Shown: positions 41,969-48,044 of the stretch, one piece after another
Layout: every line of letters starts with the position of its first letter
How positions within the stretch are numbered: the stretch's first letter is position 1
NCBI GenBank assembly: GCA_015654835.1
Contig: JAATGG010000108.1
Span: forward strand, 1-48,044
Source of the DNA: Terriglobales bacterium
GTDB lineage: Bacteria; Acidobacteriota; Terriglobia; Terriglobales; Acidobacteriaceae
DNA length: 48,044 nucleotides
Direction of reading: 5' to 3'
Translations under genes and position numbers: made by a program
Notes under the pieces: generated by a model
Seen by the model: only the letters and a program-made list of their open reading frames with translations
Told to the model about the DNA's origin: nothing
Databases searched by the model: none

Positions 41969-43222
41969 TCAACGAACTTCGACGTTTTGTCCTTCATGCA
42001 GCAGGTCGCTGGGGCTCGCCACGAGTGTATCCGAGGCCCGAATGCCGCTGAGAATTTCGACCTGCGTTCCCATGTCTTTGCCAATCACCACGGGTGCTAG
42101 ATGAATCGTGCGGCCATTTTGGATAGTGACTACATGCATGCCGTTGCGATCGATGACAAGGGAACTGGTGGGGGTGATAAGCGAAGTGTGCGGCTCGGCA
42201 AGAGTAAACTTTACTTGCGCGTACATCCCAGGCAAAAGCGAGCCATCGCGGTTATCGATTTGCACTTCGGTCAGCATGGTGCGCGCCGCGCTGTCGAGCG
42301 ATCCTGCGCTCCGTACCACCGTCCCCGCGTACTCGCGGCCGAGACGTTCCTTCACATCGATAGAAGCTTTTTGACCGTCCTGAATATTGACGGCTTCCGA
42401 CTGCGGCACATCGATCTGAATACGGAGCGTGGTGTTTTGCGCGATGCTGAACAGGGGCTTGCCCGCCGCCGCGCTGCCGGTGCTCACAAGGTCGCCGCGC
42501 TCTACATTGCGTGCCGTGATGATGCCGTCAAATGGTGCGAGGACCTGCTCAAAGCCCCGCAATTGCTCAAGGCGCGCGACATTGGCCCGGTTGGCATTTA
42601 CGTTGGCCTGGGCGGCGGTAATGTTGGCTTCCGCCGCTTCGACATCGGCGACCCGGGCATTGTGCGCCTGAACCGCCTCGTCCACAATCTGCTGGGAAAT
42701 GGCGTGCTGCGCACCCAAAGGCAGATCGCGTTCTTTCGTGAGCCGCGTCAATTCCGCATTCGCCTTGGCCTGTGCAAGAGCCGCCCGCGTTTGTTGGAGC
42801 GATGCCTCGGACTGCGCAAGGGTAGCGCGCGCCTGCATCAGTTGCTGATCCACCTCGGGAGAGGAGATGACAGCCAGCACCTGTCCCGCCTTGACCTTTG
42901 AGCCGATGTCGACGTTGCGCCGTTCGATGTACCCTTCGGTGCGCGCATAAACCGCCGCTGTGTAAAGTGGCTCGATGTTGCCAGGCAACAGCAACGCCGA
43001 GGTGGGCGCACCGAGTTGTGGATGAACGGCCGTGACGATCGGATGGGTGACCGGCGACTCGTTAACGGCCGCGAATGCCGCTCTGTCGCGCGCGATATGT
43101 GGGATGAATCCGATGGCTGCCAGAATAAGAAGCAGAACTGCAACTCCGATCAGGCGAACCTTGATCCCGGAAGCGGGTTTCTGATCCTGTTTGGCGAGGT
43201 TGGTGTCAATTTGCTGCGTCAT
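41969..43222 (-). CDS. RND efflux periplasmic adaptor (membrane-fusion protein)
   Basis: The 417-residue protein has one N-terminal membrane anchor (about 22-45), a lipoyl half (about 80-110, TEGYIERRNVDIGSKVKAGQVLAVI), a long alpha hairpin (about 115-215, rich in Ala, Gln and Leu), the second lipoyl half (FEQVLAPFDGIITARNVERGD) and beta-barrel and membrane-proximal domains. It bridges the inner-membrane pump and the outer-membrane duct. Its start overlaps the stop of the pump gene by 4 bases (ATGA), so the two are translationally coupled. Confidence 0.93.
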   Translation of the reverse strand: MTQQIDTNLAKQDQKPASGIKVRLIGVAVLLLILAAIGFIPHIARDRAAFAAVNESPVTHPIVTAVHPQLGAPTSALLLPGNIEPLYTAAVYARTEGYIERRNVDIGSKVKAGQVLAVISSPEVDQQLMQARATLAQSEASLQQTRAALAQAKANAELTRLTKERDLPLGAQHAISQQIVDEAVQAHNARVADVEAAEANITAAQANVNANRANVARLEQLRGFEQVLAPFDGIITARNVERGDLVSTGSAAAGKPLFSIAQNTTLRIQIDVPQSEAVNIQDGQKASIDVKERLGREYAGTVVRSAGSLDSAARTMLTEVQIDNRDGSLLPGMYAQVKFTLAEPHTSLITPTSSLVIDRNGMHVVTIQNGRTIHLAPVVIGKDMGTQVEILSGIRASDTLVASPSDLLHEGQNVEVR

Positions 43223-46200
43223 GCGGCCTCCTGCGGGGGTTGGGGATTTTTCCCGTGAATCAGTGTGAACATAAGCGGGACAAAGAAGAGCGTGGCGAAC
43301 GTAGCGACACTCAGTCCGCCGATGACGGCGCGTGCAAGCGGAGCATTCTGCTCGCCGCCTTCGCCGAGTCCGAGGGCCATGGGCAACATGCCGATGATCA
43401 TGGCAAACGCGGTCATGATGATGGGGCGCAACCGCGTGGCGCCCGCGGTCAGCGCGGCCTCGAAGGGAGCCATGCCATTGGCGCGAAGCTCGTTGGCAAA
43501 CGTCACCAGAAGAATCGAGTTTGCGGTTGCCACGCCGATCGACATGATAGCGCCCATCAGGCTAGGCACGTTGAACGTAGTCTGCGTGAGAAACAGCGCC
43601 CACACGATGCCGCAGAAAGCTCCGGGCAGTGCGCAGATGATGATGAACGGATCGATCCAGCTTTGATAGTTGACGACCATGAGCAGATAGACAAGCAGCG
43701 CCGCAAAAGCGAGGCCGATGCCAAGCCGGGTAAATGCCTCATTCATGCTCTCGACTTGTCCGCGCACCACAATCTTCGTACCCGCAGGGAGATTTTTGCT
43801 CTCCTCTTTCACAACGCGGTTGATTCTGGCTGCGACCGAGCCGAGATCGCTGTCTTGTGTATTGGCAAAGATGTCGAAGACCGGCGCCCCATTGTGATGG
43901 TTGATGACTACAGGCAGAACGGCGGGCGACAATGTCGCCATATTGCCCAGCAGTTCGCTGCGGTTATCCGCGGTGTGCAGTGGAATCGGCGTATTTCGGA
44001 TCGCATTGATCGAGTCGATGTTGTACTGCGGCGTCTGCGCCGCAACCATGTAGGTGATGCCCATCTTCGGATCGAGCCAGAAATTGGGCTGGACTGCCGC
44101 ACTCGAACTGAGCGAGATATAAATGCTGTTTGCTACGTCCTGCTGCGTGAGACCGAACTGCGCTGCACGGACCCGGTCGATATCGAGATGGAGATCGGGA
44201 GCATTGACGACCTGGTGCATGTGGACATCGACAGTGCCGGGAACGGTAGCAACACGCTCGCGCACCCTGCGTGCAATCTCGTAGTTCGCTGGGTCGTATC
44301 CCTGGATCTGTACATCGATCGGCGAAGGAAGGCCGAAGTTGAGAATCTGTGTGACGATATCCGCCGGTTGAAAAAAGAAGGTCAGGTCGGGGAACTGACG
44401 ATTCAACTGCGTCCTCAATTCCCGGATATAACCGCGAGAGGGCGCATGATGTTTCTCGTTGAGCGCAATCAGAATTTCGCCGTCCGCGCTGCTGATGGTC
44501 GCCCCGTCTCCGAATGCATAGTTGAAGGTTTCCGGGCTGAGTCCGATGTTATCGATGATGAGGTGCATCTCATCGGCCGGAATCTTTTTACGAATCTCGT
44601 CTTCCACTTCACTAAAGAGCACCTTGGTAGTTTCGATTCTTGTTCCGGGCAGGGCTCTTACGTGCAGGCGGATCTGGCCGGAGTCCACAGACGGAAAGAA
44701 GTCCCGGCCAACAAACGGCAGCAACAGAAAGGCAGTCGACATGATGGCGATCGAAGCGATCAGTGCAGGCCTGCGATGGTGAAGCACCACGCCCAACGCC
44801 CGCGCATAGCGATCCTGCACCCAGAGATAGCCTTCGTTGAAGCGATCGTTTATGCGCGCGAATAAAGAACGCTTTGGTGGAATGTAGCCTTCCGGTTCTT
44901 CGTGCCCTTCGAACGTGTGCTCGGCGCCGAGCATAAAGTTCACGAGCACCGGGACGAGGGTTCTCGAAAGAAGATAGGAAGACAACATGGCAAAGACGAC
45001 GGCCAGTGCCATCGGTGTGAAGAGATACTTTGCGGGACCGGTGAGAAACACCACGGAGACGAACACGATGCAAATGGTGAGAGTCGATACCAGTGTAGGC
45101 GTCGCGATCTCGGAGGCACCGGTCAGCACTGCTTCTCGCAACGGCTTCGATCCCATATGCCGGTGAATGTTTTCGATGGTGACGGTCGCGTCATCGACCA
45201 GGATGCCGATAGCGAGCGCAAGACCGCCAAGCGTCATCGTGTTCATCGTTTCGCCCATCGCACTGAGCACGATGATCGAGCTGAGAATCGACAGAGGAAT
45301 CGAGATCGCGATGATCAGCGTGCTTCGCCAACTGCCGAGAAACAGCAGGATCATCAATGCCGTCAAACAGGCGGCGATGATCCCCTCGCGCAATACGCCT
45401 TCAATCGAGGCCCGCACGAAGAGCGACTGGTCGAACAACTCCGTGATCTTCATCCCTTTCGGGGCGGCCGCGCGCGAGGTAGGAAGCACATCTTCCTTGA
45501 TCTGCTTCACAATGTCGAGCGTCGAGACCGAGCCGGTCTTCATCACCGAGAGCAGCACGTTGGGCTTGCCATCCGCCCGCGATGCATTCTGCTGGACAGC
45601 CCATCCGTCGCGTACGTGCGCAATGTCGCGCATGTAGACGAGCGAGCCGTTGACTGTCTTGACCGGTACATCGTTCAGCGTAAGTGCGTCGATGGGGCTT
45701 GAGTTGGTGCTGACGGTATATTCCTGTGTGCCGATCTTCGCCGTGCCTGAGGGCAGCGTCAGGTTCTGCGAGTTGATCGCCGCAGTCACCTCCGCCGGCG
45801 TAATGCCTTTGGCCAGCAATTCATTCTGGTCCATATCGACCATGATCTGGCGGGCCACGCCGCCATAAGGCGCAGGCAATAGCGTGCCGGGCACGGTAGA
45901 CAATTGCTGGCGTACCCGGAAGATGCCGTAGTCGTAAAGCTCCGACTCCGACAGGGTATCGCTCGATAACGAGAGTTGAATGATCGGCACGGTCGAGGCG
46001 CTGAACCGCAAGATCCACGGCGGATTTACGCCAGGTGGCATGCGAAACCGGATGGAATTGACCGCGGCTCCGATCTGCGACATCGCCGCGTCGATGCGGA
46101 CCTGCGGCTGAAACGAAATTTTGATGACGCTGGCACCATTCACGGTCTGCGAATCAATGGCTTTAACGTCGTTGACGACGGCCATGACAAATTCGCTGAA

Positions 46201-46395
46201 GGTGGTGACCCGCTGCTCCATTTCTTTCGCCGATAGTCCCGAATACGACCAGATCACGGTCACGACGGGGATATCGATGTTGGGAAAAATATCGGTCGGT
46301 GTCGTAGCAATCGACGTCAAGCCCAGGACCAGGATGAGAATGGCGGCTACAATAAACGTGTAGGGCTTGTCCAACGCGAGTCTTACGATCCACAT
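43219..46395 (-). CDS. RND efflux pump permease (AcrB/MdtB-type)
   Basis: The 1058-residue protein has the full RND layout: membrane segment 1, a large periplasmic loop, segments 2-6, a second loop and segments 8-12. The fourth membrane helix carries GILVDDATVTIEN, the Asp-Asp proton relay of hydrophobe/amphiphile exporters; heavy-metal exporters of the CusA type have a different pattern here. Other family marks are PTDIFPNIDIPVVTV near the start, VGRDFFPSVDSGQ and GFGLPSPI-like FGLPSPIDVQ. Likely substrates are organic toxins or lipids rather than metals. GGAG precedes the ATG. It heads the three-gene operon and is divergent from an ArsR-type regulator. Confidence 0.93.
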   Translation of the reverse strand: MWIVRLALDKPYTFIVAAILILVLGLTSIATTPTDIFPNIDIPVVTVIWSYSGLSAKEMEQRVTTFSEFVMAVVNDVKAIDSQTVNGASVIKISFQPQVRIDAAMSQIGAAVNSIRFRMPPGVNPPWILRFSASTVPIIQLSLSSDTLSESELYDYGIFRVRQQLSTVPGTLLPAPYGGVARQIMVDMDQNELLAKGITPAEVTAAINSQNLTLPSGTAKIGTQEYTVSTNSSPIDALTLNDVPVKTVNGSLVYMRDIAHVRDGWAVQQNASRADGKPNVLLSVMKTGSVSTLDIVKQIKEDVLPTSRAAAPKGMKITELFDQSLFVRASIEGVLREGIIAACLTALMILLFLGSWRSTLIIAISIPLSILSSIIVLSAMGETMNTMTLGGLALAIGILVDDATVTIENIHRHMGSKPLREAVLTGASEIATPTLVSTLTICIVFVSVVFLTGPAKYLFTPMALAVVFAMLSSYLLSRTLVPVLVNFMLGAEHTFEGHEEPEGYIPPKRSLFARINDRFNEGYLWVQDRYARALGVVLHHRRPALIASIAIMSTAFLLLPFVGRDFFPSVDSGQIRLHVRALPGTRIETTKVLFSEVEDEIRKKIPADEMHLIIDNIGLSPETFNYAFGDGATISSADGEILIALNEKHHAPSRGYIRELRTQLNRQFPDLTFFFQPADIVTQILNFGLPSPIDVQIQGYDPANYEIARRVRERVATVPGTVDVHMHQVVNAPDLHLDIDRVRAAQFGLTQQDVANSIYISLSSSAAVQPNFWLDPKMGITYMVAAQTPQYNIDSINAIRNTPIPLHTADNRSELLGNMATLSPAVLPVVINHHNGAPVFDIFANTQDSDLGSVAARINRVVKEESKNLPAGTKIVVRGQVESMNEAFTRLGIGLAFAALLVYLLMVVNYQSWIDPFIIICALPGAFCGIVWALFLTQTTFNVPSLMGAIMSIGVATANSILLVTFANELRANGMAPFEAALTAGATRLRPIIMTAFAMIIGMLPMALGLGEGGEQNAPLARAVIGGLSVATFATLFFVPLMFTLIHGKNPQPPQEAA

Positions 46396-46464
46396 TATCG
46401 GTTCTCCATCGGACCGCTTCGGAGGTCCTGTGACTACTTAGATGGAGATCGAAATAGTTTGATT

Positions 46465-46474
46465 CAGAATTCTG
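46465..46474. promoter_or_regulatory. Palindrome in the divergent efflux/ArsR region
   Basis: CAGAATTCTG is a perfect 10-bp palindrome in the 116-base gap (46396-46511) between the pump gene and the ArsR-type gene. ArsR-family repressors bind short imperfect repeats, so this is the best operator candidate. No clear -35/-10 pair was found. Confidence 0.35.
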
Positions 46475-46511
46475 TTCAGTCGCTAGCCGTAGTTGGGGCA
46501 TCAGTACGAAT

Positions 46512-46802
46512 ATGAGTACACTGTCGGACGACGAGGTCGCACAGATCGGAAGGGCCTTAGGCGACCCCAACCGTCTCGCAATCTATACGCAAATTGCGCA
46601 GCACGACGAATTATTCTGTGGCGAGATGCTTGGCAAACATCCGATTTCCGCTGCAACACTCTCGCATCATCTGAAAGTCATGTCCGACCTGGGATTGATT
46701 ACATCACGAAAAGACGGACTCAACGTCTACTATCGCGCGGTGCCGGAGAAATTTGCGGCCTATCTGAAATACCTGTCCTTGATCTGCCACAAATCCCACT
46801 AA
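46512..46802 (+). CDS. ArsR-family winged-helix regulator
   Basis: The 96-residue protein is one ArsR/SmtB winged-helix domain: LGDPNRLAIYTQIAQHDELFCGEM, then the recognition helix ISAATLSHHLKVMSDLGLI and the wing SRKDGLNVYYRAV. In metal-sensing relatives two Cys sit in the ELxCxC loop; here only one (ELFCGEM) is present, although a second Cys and two His lie at the C-terminus (LICHKSH). It may therefore sense something other than arsenite. It is divergent from the RND operon and likely represses it. The ribosome-binding site is weak. Confidence 0.88.
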   Translation: MSTLSDDEVAQIGRALGDPNRLAIYTQIAQHDELFCGEMLGKHPISAATLSHHLKVMSDLGLITSRKDGLNVYYRAVPEKFAAYLKYLSLICHKSH

Positions 46803-46827
46803 AAATTTTGTTCGTATGCCCGGCGCG

Positions 46828-47175
46828 TCATACACGCACCACTTCAACGCCCGCGTTCTGAAATGGTGCGATCATCTCGTCAGTCGCGCGCGTATCGGTG
46901 ATCAGCATATGCAGGTCCGCCGTTTTGCAGATGCGCCACCCGGCGACATTTCCGAATTTGCTGGAGTCGACGACGGCGATACGACGCCGGGAGATGCGAA
47001 CCATTGCGGCATTCAAGCCGGCCTCGTCGGCGCTCAGGCAACTGGCGCCCCATTGCCCGTCGATGGCATCCGCGCCGATGAACAGCGTGTGGACGAGCAT
47101 CTGCTTCAGGCTCTCGATGGCCGTCGGTCCTACCAACAGGCGCGGATTGACTCTGTTACCGGCGATTTCATTGAA
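46828..47175 (-). pseudogene. DeoR-family regulator remnant (C-terminal half only)
   Basis: The frame encodes 115 residues that match the C-terminal sugar-phosphate sensor domain of DeoR repressors: NPRLLVGPTAIESL, LFIGADAIDGQWG, EAGLNAAMVRISRRRIAVVDSSKFG and HMLITDTRATDEMI. A full DeoR protein is about 250 residues; here the N-terminal winged helix and the first half of the sensor domain are missing, and an in-frame TAA lies directly upstream at 47176-47178. No start with a ribosome-binding site is visible, apart from a TTG at 47136. I read it as a 5'-truncated pseudogene. It ends 25 bases from the ArsR-type gene, tail to tail. Confidence 0.75.
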
Positions 47176-47300
47176 TTAAGACTGCACGGCGAGCCGCAAA
47201 ATTTAATCGATCTGCAGAGCGATCACAAGGCGAACCAATTCCTGTTTCTCGCAGGCAAAGAGCGCCGCTGAATCCTCATCCTGGAGTGGGCGGGCCGGGC
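47176..47300. other. Junction between two truncated genes
   Basis: This short segment separates the DeoR remnant from the GH38 remnant. A plus-strand frame across it, ending at the TGA at 47269-47271, reads ...DLQSDHKANQFLFLAGKERR; it has no recognisable family and may be the tail of a third broken gene or chance. No inverted repeat, direct repeat or insertion-sequence end was seen. Confidence 0.4.
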
Positions 47301-48044
47301 GATGAATTCGCCCAGCGAGGCTCCAAAGAGAGCATTCAGTTCGCATTTCCGTTCTCGGTCCCGGATGGAAAGATGTCGATGGATATTGCACTCGGCTCAA
47401 TGCGGCCGGAGATTGATCAGCTTCCCGGTTCTTGCAAAAACTGGCTGCCGGTGGGCCGATGGATCGATGTGTCGAATCCGCAGATGGGCGTCACCTGGAT
47501 CACGCAGGACGCGCCGTTGGTAGAGATCGGCAGCGTGAGTGCAACGATGTTGGGTTCGCAAAGAAATCCAAGCGTATGGAGAAAACAAATCGCGCCGACC
47601 CAAACGTTTTATTCCTGGGTCATGAACAATCATTGGGGAACGAACTACCGCGCTTATCAGGAGGGGCCAGTATCGTTCCGCTATGCTCTGCGGCCACACC
47701 GCGGATATGATGCAGCAGCGGCGAGTCGCTTGGCAATCGGGCTGTCCCAGCCTCTCTTGGCAAAGCCTGCTGCTGCGCCATTGTCCGCGCCTGATTCACT
47801 CCTGTGGATCGAGCCCGCGGATGTTCTGGCACTGACCCTTAAACCGAGCGAAGACGGCGAAGCGTGGATCGTTCGTCTCTTCGGTGCCTCTGGCGAGCCT
47901 CGGAAAGCGAAGCTGAACTGGGCCTCTTCTCATGCCGGCCGGACGTGGAAGAGCAATCTTGCTGAAGAGCCGCTTCAACTTGTTGAAAACGACATCAGCA
48001 TTGCCGGATGGGAATTGGTCACGCTGCGAGTCGAGCGAAAACCT
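47301..48044 (+). pseudogene. GH38 alpha-mannosidase, 5'-truncated remnant, continuing past the window
   Basis: From about 47301 the frame is open to the last base (248 codons) and matches the C-terminal domain of GH38 alpha-mannosidases: SKESIQFAFPFSVPDGKM, then IDQLPGSCKNWLPVGRW, GVTWITQDAPLVEIG, FYSWVMNNHWGTNYRAYQEG and FRYALRPHRGYD. The catalytic N-terminal barrel (about 300-600 residues in the family) is absent: upstream of 47301 the frame soon loses similarity and meets a TGA near 47170. So the gene lacks its front and cannot make an active enzyme unless a start lies inside, for instance the ATG at 47372. It faces away from the DeoR remnant, as if both had once been divergent neighbours. 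Confidence 0.75.

Noticed and set aside
42101-42901. Plus-strand open frame of 266 codons
   Set aside because: It is antisense to the RND adaptor and its product is rich in Arg and Leu without pattern.
43240-44865. Long plus-strand open frame of 541 codons
   Set aside because: It is antisense to the RND permease gene, which has full family motifs. The plus-strand product is charged, low in hydrophobic patterning and has no family match; such shadow frames are common opposite GC-rich genes.

Overview
The window looks like a piece of an Acidobacteriota chromosome, probably a soil member of the Acidobacteriaceae/Terriglobia (for example near Terriglobus, Granulicella or Edaphobacter). This is inferred from gene content and not proven: many secreted proteins with short repeated beta-sandwich domains, a glycine-rich TonB-family protein, a secretin-N-like protein, Tat-exported Gfo/Idh/MocA proteins, a GH115 alpha-glucuronidase under a ROK regulator, and moderate GC content. 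I saw no rRNA, tRNA, CRISPR array, phage gene or transposase.

Layout. 0-4 kb: a weak left edge, then a minus-strand run of a TPR lipoprotein, a PF14907-like nucleotidyltransferase and a TonB-family protein. 4-7 kb: an exported DUF5666-like protein and a CotA-type multicopper oxidase. 7-10 kb: an exported phosphoesterase carrying five tandem Ig-like repeats. 10.3-26.8 kb: the core of the window, which I read as a cell-surface glycan synthesis and export locus. It holds a GT4 glycosyltransferase, a 1424-residue TPR/outer-membrane-barrel protein, a GT-C-like membrane protein translationally coupled to three exported proteins, a polyprenyl-phosphate-type GT2, a GH99-like exported hydrolase, a Wzx/MATE-type flippase fused to a ParB-like C-terminal domain, a STAS protein, a small membrane protein and a thymidylate-kinase-like P-loop protein. 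26.9-31.5 kb: three exported proteins and two long non-coding stretches, one with a possible structured RNA leader. 31.5-40.2 kb: a uronic-acid/xylan region (ROK regulator, divergent GH115, cupin, two Tat-exported Gfo/Idh/MocA proteins, SDR dehydrogenase). 40.5-46.8 kb: a tripartite RND efflux operon with a divergent ArsR-type regulator. 46.8-48.0 kb: two gene remnants facing away from each other, a DeoR repressor without its N-terminal half and a GH38 alpha-mannosidase without its front, which together look like a deletion scar.

How the parts may work together (inference). In the glycan locus, the GT2 would load a sugar on a polyprenyl phosphate, the GT-C protein could use that donor on the outer face of the membrane, GT4 would act in the cytoplasm, the flippase would move lipid-linked glycan across the inner membrane, and the TPR-barrel protein would guide polymer through the periplasm and outer membrane, with the GH99-like hydrolase trimming it. 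No PgaC/BcsA-type processive synthase and no Wza/Wzc pair is visible, so the set does not match a textbook pathway. In the sugar region, the ROK protein probably represses GH115 from a short intergenic region with a clear sigma-70 promoter.

The strongest candidates for something undescribed are the unusual composition of the 10.3-26.8 kb locus, the flippase/ParB-like fusion within it, and the double-truncation scar at the right edge.
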